A stretch of 64,000 nt of DNA from Eretmocerus hayati (taxonomy: Eukaryota > Arthropoda > Insecta > Hymenoptera > Aphelinidae): assembly GCA_029851415.1 (NCBI GenBank), contig CM056744.1, positions 115,383,838-115,447,837 on the forward strand, given 5' to 3'. The notes beneath the pieces were generated by a model. The model was given only the letters and a program-made list of their open reading frames with translations. It did not search any database and was not told where the DNA came from. Below are positions 49,601 to 62,310 of the stretch, piece by piece; within the stretch, counting starts at the first letter, position 1; every line of letters begins with the position of its first letter. Position numbers and translations under genes: made by a program.

Positions 49601-52600
49601 CATGCAGAACAGACATAGGCTATAGGGCTTTCTGACTCTCGACATCGCAACAATTATGTAGATTTTGATGGAAGCCGGGCATATATATGTATATAGGTAC
49701 AGCTCTCTTCTATGTCAATTCCTCTTCACCAATTTGAATATCTTTGAGCCAGTTCCCTGCCCGAGAACTGGCATAACTGAGTTATCAAACGAGTTCCTCA
49801 TATCGAGTGTACATACATGTAGTTGAAGAGGTTAGGTCATAAGTGGGTACAGGGTTGGATGCATGTGACCCGTGAAAAATTAATTGCTCCCAGAGTGTTA
49901 ATAATCTTGTAAGGATATTGCTTTACAAACTTTCTAAGCTGAACTCTTCTTCTTGTGAGATTCTAACCTATATTTTCTAACACGAGAATGGAGCAACATA
50001 ACCTCATCACTCAGCTCATCCATCTACAATCAATGCCAAATTGCTCCTTTGTAAGCTAAATCTTAAGAAGCTGCACAGCTGCTCTGACAAAGTTGACACT
50101 TTTTCATCTAACACCGCCTAAAAACCCTGCCATGCAATGCATATCTATACTTACAAATACCTCTGGGTACAAATTGTGTAGGGTTATGTATGCTTGCCGT
50201 ACCCGCCGACGCATCGATCCGGATTAAAACCGGTGCGTGTCATCACCGCTTGTCTGCCTCATATGTAATCTTCACTACGTAACAAAGCTCATGCTCATAT
50301 ATGCATGTGTGTATGTTTGTGTGCAGGTGAACCGCAGCCCTTTGGCGAGTGATTGCTTTTCCACGATCGTTGCTTCCGGTTGCTCCTATTGAGTCCTTTA
50401 CCACGTGTTTTGTATAGGGAGGCAATCGTTCATAAGTATTTTGGGGTTAGAAACCATCGAGTGAGAGAGCGGAGGGATCAGATCAGAGTATGTGATTGAC
50501 GAGAGACGGTGGTTTTGAGGTTATATAGATTGGTGACATATTTGGAGGGCTTGAAAAGGGTTAAGCTCATCTTTTTTCAATTGATTTTGTAGATGTACGT
50601 GGTATAGAGAATTGGTGGAGCTTAAATTTGATTTGTATTGTGAATACAGCTATGATTAATCGTTTTTGGAATGATCTGAAATTTGAGGTTAGTTTAAAGT
50701 GTGCATTACATGAATGAGCGTATTTGCGTCATACCAGTTCAATGATGGAGAATTTATACTCAAACAGCACAATTTTGTCATACATGGTGATTGCATGAGA
50801 TGGGCGCAAGCCTTTGTCAACGCAAAGCAATTACAAGACTGACCCAATTAGGTATGAGTCCTGGGAACGGTTATTTCAACGAATCGTCCGGGTTAGCAGA
50901 ATATGCGTGAAATGAAACTGGTATACGAGGTCAAAGTGCTGCTTGCAACTCGGATATCATTGTGGAAAATTGGTCACTCTCGTACAAATTTATTGTAGTA
51001 CTTCACTCAGAATCAAATCAGGACGAGTATGTTTCTGTTCAAATGAAAATATTCTGAGCTAATTCTGCTGTTTTTTTGTCATGACTAATTCATGACAAAA
51101 TTAGCTGAAAGATCTCTGTCGAAAGAACTCTTTAGAATACAGAAAAGTAAACTACATCGTGGGATTTGGAACCACTAATTACATATTCCATGGTTGCTAT
51201 TTTTCCGTTTTCAAAGCGTCTGTCCGGAGGCTCATCAGATACGACAAATTTTCCAAAAAGAAGCATGATAATGCAGTTGAAATCCAGCATTCCTAAAGCT
51301 TCTATTGATATTTCTGCGTAATTCTGTGGAGAGTATGTGAATTTTATTCCACTCCAGGACACTACCGATTTCAAACTAAGTAGCTTATAGTGGTGATGCC
51401 AACAGTTCCGCATTTTCCCTTTGTACAAAAACAGATCGGAATGACTATTTGACAAAGCTGCTGGTACTTTGTGACGCATTAACCCACTTCAAGTAAAAAG
51501 TCGAAAATGGATGACCTAATTCTGTTCTGCTATTCTTCAAATCTCTGTCAAAACCACGGAGAAGTAGTTTATGCTTGATTTTTAGCAGTCCCAAATTAAT
51601 GTTACGATTTTTACATGGAACATTGATGAATCCTACCAATCTTTCAAATGAGATCCAATTTTGAGTGTAAATTGTTTATCTCTTGAGTTTAGCCACTACC
51701 TATGTTTTTTTTCTAAATTCATTTCTCTAATTTCAGGGCTGAGGTATGTTAAAATCTCCTTGTTCCGCTGTGATCTTTCTAATGTGGCAGCCAACCTCTT
51801 GAAAATTATTAGCCGCAATTAATCAAACCCACAGAATTCAATGAGTTCTGCGCTCCATCTGGGTCCACGGTGATTTAGATCAGAAACCATCGTAATCGTT
51901 ACATTTGATTTCATCTCATTTGATGACCATAGTTTCGAGAGAAAGTCTCTCGGAAACTCTGATCTGGTAAACAAGTCCAAATATAATTTTTGGGTTTTGG
52001 GATATTTGAACATCAAGTACTGATGTAAGGATCCCATCACGAATTCTCTAGAGTTGAAAATAAGAAAACATTGACATGCTTACTCGATTAGAGTCTATCG
52101 ATAAATTACATGAAGGTTTTCTTGTGATGAGGGGGAGATTTCTGGAATTTCTTAAGTTCCATGAAATAGTGAGCAATTTTCCATTCACGAAAATCTTGCA
52201 AGGGAGAAGGGGTATGAAATCATGAAGTTATGCCTTACGTAATTTATGGATAGCCCTTTATATAGCCCCTTATCTCAATCCTCTCATTCACTATGGATGT
52301 CGCTCACACATGAATAGTTTTCGCGATTTTTCAACTTATCTTGGCAATTTTCAAAATCAGACAAGGGCTGATAACAAAACAGCTGAATATTTCAGCTAGC
52401 TAGTTCATCTCGGTGCATGAAAATTTGACATGCATTCTTTCGAGAATTTTCTTTTCTGTTGTACCACTTTGAAAAACACACCTGGAACAAATAATTCAAT
52501 CAAACTCCCAAAAAGCATTCCTAACAAAATTCCATAGCAAGTTCTCCCTCAATCTAGCACTCATCCTAAATTCCAAATACATCGCACCAAGGAACAAATT

Positions 52601-55206
52601 TTTCCAGCAGTCCTACAAAAAAAAAGGCAAAAGACCACAGCAGCTGTACGTATATGCCATCTCGTTACGAGGTATTCTCTACTCTCTTTCTCAGTGCGAT
52701 GCGCATCAGAGCTCAAAGGCGCAGAAAACCCTATGTCCAGCAAGCGGAAACACCTCGACCATATAAAGCTCTAAACCAAAAGTCCCCAATGGCTAGCACA
52801 GAAAAAAAAGTGATAGAGTTGGTTGTCTTTTTCTCCGCACTTCGTGGCATCGACAATTGCATTATATATCCAGGGTCCTTTGCAAAATCCCTTTGGGACG
52901 ATGAATTTTTGATTTCGGCTACACTTCTACATCTCATCATACGTAATACTCCATGTATATTTTTTTGTGACCCGAAAGGAGAAAAATTTAGCATCTGCCG
53001 CAAGGAATTTTAGCGTGGTCACTACTTTGCATTTTTTTTTTGTGGCAAAACGCATTTTGTCCAACGGTGACTGACAAACGACGACGACGGTGATGTAGGT
53101 ATGCAAAAAGTTGACGAAAAATCATATTTGAAGCGAATATGTGATGTGGGAAAATGATGAAAAGGAATTTTTGAGAGGTATATAATGTGCGTGGCTTCGT
53201 TGCGATGAATCTGAAATGATGTGTCGTTGGTACTTTCTGCTCACTCTCTAGAGAGAATTCTGATATACTTTGTTTAATGGATTTTAGCTTGTCGGAGGAG
53301 TTGCTCGAGTTGTATTATTTAAGCACTTTTTGGAGTAATAGATTCTACATGCAAGCTCTTTATGTTATATATATCATACGTGGGACGAGATTGAGAAGGA
53401 TATGATGAGCGAGAATGAATATTCATGAGGTTAGAATATATAATATCTGATGGAATGCTGCATCTATATCTTGTGTATTTTGATGGGGGTACGGTTGAGT
53501 TTGTGAGATGATATGTGCACAAAATTATGGAGTCAGCTTTTTTGGGCACTGTCGGTGTTCTACAAATTGAGCGCTAGATCGATGTTAGTGTGTTTTCTTT
53601 TTTTAATAATTATTTGAGGAATGAGAAATTGCGTGGGTTGAAATATCAGTCTGAGTGATGAATACCCATCAAAACTTTTCACTCGAGCTTATGATTTTTA
53701 CACTATGACATCGTTTTCAGTTGATCATTTAAGAGCTCAGCTTAGAAAATATGTACCTCAAATGAGACATGAGCCATGGAAAATGAACTACATCAGTTAG
53801 TTTCTGATCGAAAAGAAAATTCTACTATGAAATGAATGCAAAATCTCCAGAAGGATCTGAAGAGCATCGATGACCTAAAACTGCATAAAAGAAATGAGAA
53901 ATCTGACTGTGTTGACAGAAAGCTGCTGTGAATTTCCCAAATTGAAAGTTATCTATAGAATTTGATGCATTCTCAGTCTCATTTTTTCAATTACAAAAAT
54001 ATCAAGTTAATGGTTGCGCTGTCGAATGAATGAATAAAAATGGACGAGAGTTGACAAAGTTGTCTGGGCCCAACACTTTTCCACCTCAATTTTTCCTGAT
54101 GCAAACCCAAATAAGCTTACAGTCACATATTTATACCTTTATTATGATTTAACGAGAATTTTCAATTTATTTGCACTAGTTTTTTCTTGAGAAATAAGTG
54201 AAAATAAACATGATAAACTCCATTGGTTGCAATATTCAGTACTATCCAAATCCATCACTACGATGAATATTTCAATCGAAATGCTCAATCCGCTGTGGTA
54301 GAATATTGAGCGATCCACTTCATCGGATAAGCTCATTATAAGTGATGTGTATATTCCCTTGGCACGTCTCCCAACTCTCTATGCTATTATGATTCTGCCT
54401 TGGGATTCAAACATTGACTTGCTGATTCATGTTCCAACCGAGATAATAGAGTAAGAATGACATATTCCTTCCTCTTTCAGCGTCCGAAACGAATCTGAAT
54501 CGATTCGCAAAGTGGATTTATATACCACAGAGGAGCCTGCCTTTATCTACGGTATATATCTGGAAATGCCTCGTAATGCTCTGACCCAAATCGAACCAAG
54601 GAAATTCCGGTGAAATGAGATTTTAGTGGTTTTCTGGATTATCCTGAGGCTCAATCAATCATGCATCTAAGACAATCGATTCTCTTTGAATAAATTGTAT
54701 TATAGTCTTTGCGATGCTCTTTTTGTGGATGGTGTGCAATCAGTGTATTTTTCCTTCAAGTTCTGAAAGTTGGATGATGAGTTCACATAATAGTTTATCG
54801 ATTGCACCATGGGCCTTTACTACAGTTTTGGATGTTTCATGGTAGTTCGAGGACCATGATTTTAGAGATTTGATGTATTACGATTTTAACAAATGAAATC
54901 ACGAATATCCATACCTCAAAACTAGGCACCTCCTAACTGTGCGATTCAATTGAAGTGTTGTCTAATTCTAACATGTTTAGAAATTTAATGTGAGAGCATG
55001 TTGGTATAAAAATTGATTCAAGTTCTGCGTTAGACACTTTATGTTAAATTATTACAAGATCATTGAGTGTGGACCAGAGTTATTTGAATTTCTTCATCGA
55101 AGATATGAATCAACTACTTTTGTGGAATTGAATCAGGTTGATATCCTAGAGTGAATCATTTCTCAGGCAATGCGAGAATGATTGAAAATATTCTCTTTCC
55201 GATACT
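46624..55206. other. Gene-free stretch
   Basis: About 8.6 kb without a supported gene. A small hairpin lies at 51077-51103. Other open frames start at TTG or GTG or lie opposite one another (for example 52561-53013) and show no domain. It may be intergenic or part of a long intron. Confidence 0.4.
51077..51103. repeat. Short hairpin, TTTTGTCATGA arms
   Basis: TTTTGTCATGA and TCATGACAAAA flank a spacer of five bases. Weaker pairing of AGCTAATT and AATTAGCT lies just outside. Function unknown. Confidence 0.5.
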
Positions 55207-55619
55207 ATCAGTGAGAGCACATTGGATTTCAGTTAATCAGGGATCACCTCGCACTGATGACTTCAGTGCGTAGTTTCAGTGAGAATCCACTGAAGTCACA
55301 CTGAAACTCCAATGACCTTGGATGGTTAGACGGGCCCTCATCACTGAAGTTTTAATGACCTCAGAGGTCAGACGGGTCTTCAGTGAGCATCATTGGAGAT
55401 TCAGTGAGACCATTCACTGAAAACCCAGTGACAATGACCTGTTCAACTCCAAAGGTCACTGAAACTTCAGCGATGAGGACTTGTCCAACCACCCAAGGTC
55501 ACTAAAGTTTCTGTGCGCTCGTCTGTGCAACTTCAGTAGATACTTACTGAAACTACGCACTGAAGTCATCAGTGAGAGTTGATCCCAGATTAACTGAAGT
55601 TCAGTGAGTTCTCACTGAT
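55207..55619. mobile_element. Hairpin element composed of CACTGAA/TTCAGTG words
   Basis: The ends begin ATCAGTGAGA (55207) and finish with its complement (55619). The arms match for about 110 bp with mismatches, including GATGACTTCAGTGCGTAGTT exactly in both. CACTGA or TCAGTG occurs well over a dozen times throughout, and six AGGTCA/TGACCT sites lie in the centre. No frame and no clear flanking duplication. Confidence 0.75.
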
Positions 55620-58600
55620 GGTTTCGGAGGGAGTGTGTACATAGAGATATATGATGCTCGTAATAACATTCAAACCTATTAATTCTTGAAATCATTCAAT
55701 CAACCCTCAACAATTGAATACTCTAAGTACTGCACCTTATCACGAACATGAAAATGATAGTATATCATCCTACTATCATAACAAGTACTAGAATTCTTTT
55801 GAGAGAGATGAATATCTGTCAATTGATCAAAAATACGTTAAGCAGAAACCGATCCTAGAACGTAATCATGACGAGACCACATTCATTACTACTCTTATGA
55901 CTATCCACAATCTGTCCCAAGTGTCCACATCGGCATACGAACTACCCAACATACTCTATATCCATACAGCAATCAATATATGACTATGGAAAAGGCTATC
56001 ATCTATAAACACACAGGGAATGAACATTTCAAGGATATTATTTTACACGGTCTCTCGGGATTTCACCAGCGACCATGACTAGAACCATACACACGCACAT
56101 CAAATCTACCCAACGGATTTGTCTGGTGATGTTTTCCCCCATCCCCCCTTCATCAACTCCCTCCACCCCTTTTTTCTATCTACGTCGATAAAAGGGGCGT
56201 CTCTCACGTATCCCGAATAAATTAAGCCCGAGGGTGGACAGATCGTAGAGTTCCCGAATCCTCGAGCTTTCTCTCTTGGCCAAAATGTCGTCGTTTTATT
56301 TCAACGTATGCGTAGCCGAACCGGATGAGAGGAAAACTCACCAGACACATATGCATACGTACATACGTACGTAGAGAATGAAAAAGAGCAAAAAAAAAAA
56401 AGAAAGAGTTGGTGTTCGGTGGCTTATATTGGTTAGAATCGCGCACAGACAATCCGATGGATCGAAAAACTAGCCTTTTATCCTACTGTTAGGCTATGTA
56501 TGGCACAAGCTCGTGGGTGGATTGGGAGATTCGAGTGGTCGGTTGGTCAGTAGTGAGGGAGTCTTTTGTAGAATAATGGCCAAAGATATTCTAACATTGA
56601 GGTCCATTGCTGAGGACTGCGTGAGAGCTTCCGATCGTTATTCTATGGAAAAAAGCCCAATGTGTGTGTGTGTGTGTGTGTGTGTGTCAGTGTGTACTTA
56701 CAAGGTCTTGTAGATTTATTTATTGAGGGGGTGGGTTTGGGTGAATTGTGGAGCTTATTCTTCGGACTAGTATACCCTTGACGTGAGTTCCGTGCAAGAG
56801 AGTTGGCATGATATCGAAGTTTTTTGCAACACTCGAGTTTATGTTAGCCAATGGGAGTTGATCGATTGAGATTGTTGAACAGATCCATATTTCTATGTAA
56901 CTGTCATTCACTGGAATATTTCAGCATAGTTTGGGTCAGCAATGTCTGAACCGAATGAAATGTAGATTTTTGTCTAATTCAGAGCTCATGAATCTATCAG
57001 GTCTGCCTCTTTGTGAGCCTGATTCATGAATTTACTTGTTATTCGTATACGTGACCCGCCAACTCGGGGTGCTCTTCTCTAAAATAGGTGACCATAACAT
57101 ATATTCTCTCAACGGATAAGGAGTTATCGGGTGAGAAAAATTCAAGACTCGGAAGTAGAACAAATATGGAATTTTTAACAATTTAGCATGTCAGTCCCAA
57201 AGTCTTTGCTCGATCAAAATGACATACGTGATATCATTCATTTTGAGATAAATCCCATACCAATTTCAAAGAACTGAAAGAAAATTAAGAATATTCGAGC
57301 GTACGTTATCCCAATACGAATGAACTACGTGAACTTTATTTGAATGCTCTCTGAAATATGCTCTAAAAATTTGTCACAGTTCTCCCGTTCTCAATCATGG
57401 CATCATTTTTCAACTACTAATTTTCATGAGAAGTTGATGGATTGGTCTGATCCGTATGATTATTTCACGACAAACAACGAATTTCTTATAAGATCTATCA
57501 AAATATTTTGATAACTTTCTGATTCAGACTTTTGGTCGGTTTTTGCCACCAGGCACATCATAATTTCCAGGATTCCAGGAACCAGTATCAAGAATTTGAT
57601 AACACCGTGATCAATAGTAGGATCTGAGAATGTGAAGAACTTTAGAAGAGAAAATTTATCAGTATAAAATTGGTAGATAGAGCTCACAATAATCTTATGC
57701 GACGCGTAGCTTGGCTTCGAAAGATACTGTTTCCATCAACCTCTTATCAATAGTAACTCTCAAGAATCAGAAATCACTCGTGGCACGAATAAAAAGCATT
57801 CTTTGGACAATGATTGATGATTTTGAGTGTATCAATAAACTTTGAATACCCAGACAATATGTCGTGAGTGCAAAATTTATGTGATGTTTTCTTGAACATT
57901 TTTCGTCCAATTATGACTAGGGAGCATTATTTGGTCACCCTTCGAACATTTTCGTGGCAAATGAAATCGCAGTCCCTTTGTTGCTAATAGAATTTGAATA
58001 TTAAAAAAATTAACCATGACTCGAACCACGACCTTCCTTTGTATGATGAGAAATCTCACCAAAAAAGAGACGAGGAGATAATTGGACGTTCAAAATCCAT
58101 TTTTTTCATTGTCACTCTCGTCACTTCAGCATCACCTCAACCTCGCACCAATCTAAAGACAACCTCGACATAAAATACCGTGATGCGTCCCATGCCATCA
58201 TTTTACACCCCCCAGTCAAGGCGTTAGCAAGGAGTATGTATATCGGTGAACCCTCGGGACATATTCTCACATTCACGAGAAGCTTCAGTAGCTTTTTGGC
58301 CCAAGCAACGAACAAAGGGGGTACAACAGCAGCCAGTGTGCTTGCAAACTTGAACTGCGCGAGAAAAACGCGAGATCTTTGTGAAGGAGGAGGAGATGTT
58401 CTGTCTGTAGAGCAGAAAAGCGACCAGATAAATCACCGACACGCGTACGAGCAAAAGTAGCGCGCAGGCAACAAACATATGGCGAGATAGTGGGAGGAAA
58501 GATCAGAGCAAAGAGTCGAGAGGAGGATTCTCATCTGTTAAAATTTGGCGGACGCGTGTTTGAGGATGCGAGGATGCATACGGAAAAATTCCCTTCTTGT

Positions 58601-58760
58601 CCGACAGGAATATCAGTGCCTTCTTGTTTGGTTCATCCCTTTCGTACCACGAGAATATGGTATGTATGATGCGTGACGTTCACGGGGTTTTCTGAATTGA
58701 TCGATTATTGCAGTTTTAATTCAACTCTATTTCTTTTCTGTCGTCTGACTTGGTATTAGG
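55620..58760. other. Gene-free stretch
   Basis: No supported gene. An ACGT-rich run lies near 56352-56373, an A tract near 56389-56401, and a (GT)n run at 56661-56687. Remaining frames are short and featureless. Confidence 0.45.
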
Positions 58761-58764
58761 GACG

Positions 58765-60225
58765 TTTGAATTTGCATATGAGTAATTCGATTGTTTTCTT
58801 GGCTTTCCTATTCGATTCTATTGTACCAATTATAAACTTTCCACCACCCACGAGACCCTATGAAAATTTTCTAGGTATCTGGAACTCATCTTAATTTATC
58901 CCTTTCGGTGATCTCAATCATCAACGAGATTTGATTTTTTTCAATAGTGTTCATATTCCTCTAATCACATCAGAGATACGGAAATGCGGTTTGCAGCATT
59001 GAAAAGGCCTTGAAAACCCTTATCAAAATTGGTCCTGTAAAATTGATTTTGAAGTAATGGTCGGTTTTATTATCGGGATGAAAAATACAAAAATCTCAAT
59101 TTCTCAGGAAGCCATTCCTTTTATTCCTTGAGAGTTCGATATTTGATATAAAATGGTGTGTTTTTTGGGGAAACATGGTCTCAAACATTTTTCTGCGTCC
59201 TAGAGCCTGTTTTTACTGTTTTCGGCAAATTTATTTCCCAGGTAAGTGAAAATCGTCTCCTTTCTGTGCATGCGCAGGAATTTGGATTCCTGAAACCAAT
59301 TTCATCATGAGCCGAGGGAATATCCTTCTTAGGGCCTTGGCAGAACGTGCGCATTTGCGCGTTCGCTCCTTTGCACGTTTGTTCCTCCTGTGTATAAGCA
59401 TAGGCGCTATAGTTCCATTGCGCGCCACGGGGGGACAATGGCGCTACTTCCACGGGGGTAAAGGGGCAAATGCGCAATTCCTGTCGAGGCCCTTAATGAC
59501 TACTTGGCCAGATAAATTCCATCAACTGGGACCGCAGCTCCAATTTATGGTAGATGAACTTTCAGTTCGTTAGCGTACGCCATCTTGCGCGGATTTTCTC
59601 CATCATTCCCTTCGATATCCTCGACCCACCTCTAGCTTGAGATGCAGTGGACCTTATATGCCTTCTGAGCGTTGTAGCTGTGGTTCAAACGCATGAAATG
59701 GACTTCACCAAGTTGGAATTTTGGAGAGAGAGAGCGAGAATAGGTCTGAGAACGCAAACAAGTGTTCGGGACCATTGTTTTTTGGAGAAACAGAACATTT
59801 TACATCAAATATCAAATTTGTAAGGAATTAAAAAAATTGCTTTTAGAGAAATTGATATATTTTTTTTTTTTCATTAGTTTGCTCGCGAAAACGGCCCTCA
59901 ACATCAAAACCTCAAAACCACCTCCATGAGACCTATTTCGGTAGGTTTTTCCAAGATCTTTCGAATGCCGCAAACCGTATGCCCTTATCTCTAATGCAAT
60001 TTGAGAAGTATGAATTTTATCGAGAAATAGACCCAAATCTTGTTTTTGGTGGTAATTTGAAAGGATGAATGAAATGTGTCCCAGATACCTAGGAAATTTT
60101 TTTGGGGTTCCATGGGCGGTGGAAAGTTTATATTTTGTACCATAAAATCGAATGGAAAAGCCAAGAAAATAATTTGAAACATGATCCTTCTTCGTAGGTC
60201 TGTTTTGCGTGGAATTACTCATATG
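58765..60225. repeat. Inverted duplication, arms of about 450-500 bp
   Basis: The left arm (about 58765-59225) is an inverted copy of the right arm (about 59720-60225) at roughly 70% identity with small gaps. Matching blocks include CATATGAGTAATTC, TATAAACTTTCCACC, TAGGTATCTGG and TTTGATATTTGATRTAAAAT. The loop holds the small MITE at 59330-59494. A 224-codon minus-strand frame in the right arm starts at TTG, and the corresponding left-arm frame has stops, so no gene is called. Confidence 0.7.
59330..59494. mobile_element. Probable MITE with TAGGGCCT ends
   Basis: TAGGGCCTTGGCAG on the left is the imperfect complement of CTGTCGAGGCCCTTA on the right, and both sides carry TGCGCATTTGC just inside. 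About 165 bp, GC-richer than its surroundings. No target duplication seen. Confidence 0.55.
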
Positions 60226-62207
60226 AGATTCATGGTAAGTATGTGCCGTATTATTCTCAGAACTACGAGATCTGGAACTGTACGTATTCTTGGAATTTCT
60301 TAAATCTTTGGAGCTGTGTTTGATAGAATTTTGAAAATTTTCGAGGGATGACTTCTTGTTGTCTAGAAAATTTCTCAAGTTTCTAGATCCATTTTCGTGG
60401 TGTTCGGTGTTGCTGCAAGCATGGCTATTGTCTCGACAATATCCAAGTGCCTGGTCTATAAATGACTCATTCTCTCTAGATGACAAAGATAATCCTTAAA
60501 AACAAAAGATCTCTAGCATAAAATCACGTTGATGAATTTTAGATATCGTAATCCAAGTTCCGCAAGCTTCCTAAAGTAGGAACCTTAGTCGCAGGAAAAT
60601 TCGTAGGTATCATCATAGCCATCCGTCTCGTCCCACATAATATTCAAACGTGATACACGCGTCCCAACCGCATGACAATTTTCTCTGCATTAAGGTACAT
60701 TTTGAGCTTACAGTGGCAATGCGATATCCACCGATGAAATGGTGCATGTCTCCGATTACTATTCATACATATAGCCCATCTCTCGAGTTACTCCGTACGC
60801 GTTTAGTATACTCGTGATGTTCTCGAATGCACTAATTAGGCACCGCAATTACGGGGCTATTTTAATTGTAACTCACCCCACTCCCCTCCTCCCATTCTCT
60901 TCTCCTCATCACTAATAATAACCAAAGGTAGATGCACATTTTTACCGCATTCAGGCTATTCTTTTTCCGACGAACTTTCCATTGTTTTATATACCTCAAC
61001 AGTATGGTATGTAAAATTGAATGAAGCTACGATAACGAGCGGCTCGCAAATTTTTATCCGTAAACGAAAAGAGGTAGGTATTTTATGGTATGTATCTTTC
61101 GTATGCTACTGCTGATGCTATTGTTGCTATCGCTATGCAGCTGTGGTTAATCTGTGCACGTTTTACTGGATACTATGTACAGGAAATGAGGTGCATCTTA
61201 TTAGTCGGAAGCGTGGTATTTTGGATAGGAAATTTTTTTGGAAGGCATAGAGTGCGTAATGGGATTTTTTGAAGTGGAATATGAGCGTAAGTGGTGGTTT
61301 ATGGGATTTGATTGTTCTGCATGCGTGGTTCAGAATGATTTAGGATGATGATGGGACTGGTGAATAGCGTAATGATGATTATGGTCTGGATGGACTTAAA
61401 AACCTTGTTTGAACCGATTTTCGCTTACTTTGGGGTTACAGTGAGTTTTTGTCGAGCTTGCACGGGCAAAAAGTTGGAGAGGTGTAATTGGGTAGTTCAC
61501 AATTTTGAGCCTAATTTGGGATTCGAAACAGGAAAGTGGGATGATTTCGGTGTTGGTTTCTTCTATCGAATACAAAGAGGGATAAAATGGATATCAGAGT
61601 TCGTAACTGTCATGCAACAAAAATCAGAATCTTACAGAAATTATACCGAAACTCAATTCAACCAGTCCTCTAGAGGCGAGGAACAATAAAAACTTTCACA
61701 ACATTCGATCGCAGTTTTTTTGGGATGAAAAATCTTTCCATGTGCCAAAGTTATTCCATGTAAAATGAGTCATTGCACTCGCTGGAGCATTAGATTCCAT
61801 TCGCGAACTCGCTTTTGCACAATTATTGAGGAAAAATCATTCAAAGGATTTGAGATAAGAAGCCATGATTGATGTGATACACTCATCCAAATGCGAACAA
61901 AATCGTTCTGAACTCAATTAACCTTAAATTGAAATGAATAAAGTTAATTGAGGAAAATTATAGTCATATGTAAGGAGGTGACGAAAGTGATGAGTGTATG
62001 CTTGATTGCTTCAAATCTGAATTTTTTATAGCCCTAACTCTAATGTAGATTATCTCGAAGTTTCTGAAAGCATTGCAAAACTGTCTTCGAAATTGTACCT
62101 GAAAAATAATAGCATTTGCGAAAATATCAGCCTCTGAGAGAGTCCGATAGAACATATTCACAACTCTGCCCCAAAATTTAAACCCAGACTCATTGTAATA
62201 CGTACTT
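60226..62207. other. Gene-free stretch upstream of the predicted peptide gene
   Basis: No supported gene. A 114-codon frame at 61345-61689 begins at ATG but shows no domain or splice support. Confidence 0.4.
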
Positions 62208-62214
62208 TATAAAA
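62208..62214 (+). promoter_or_regulatory. Candidate TATA box
   Basis: TATAAAA 103 bp upstream of the ATG at 62311. Transcription would start around 62235-62245, leaving a short leader. This supports the peptide gene downstream but is not proof. Confidence 0.45.
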
Positions 62215-62310
62215 TCAAAACTTGAACAAGGCAATATTAAACCACTGATCATATTGATAGCCTCGATTGACGAGAGTAGTGACATCGTGACCTCAGAAAA
62301 TTCTTAAAGA

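Noticed and set aside
56661..56687. GT run and neighbouring frame 56513-56713
   Set aside because: The frame is largely a translated microsatellite (repeated Val-Cys) and not a plausible protein.
59812..60486. 224-codon minus-strand open frame
   Set aside because: It starts at TTG with no early ATG, is Ser/Asn-rich without a domain, and the inverted copy at about 58.8-59.2 kb has stops. Kept only as part of the inverted duplication.
61345..61689. 114-codon frame with Met-rich start
   Set aside because: No domain, no splice or promoter support, and AT-rich background.
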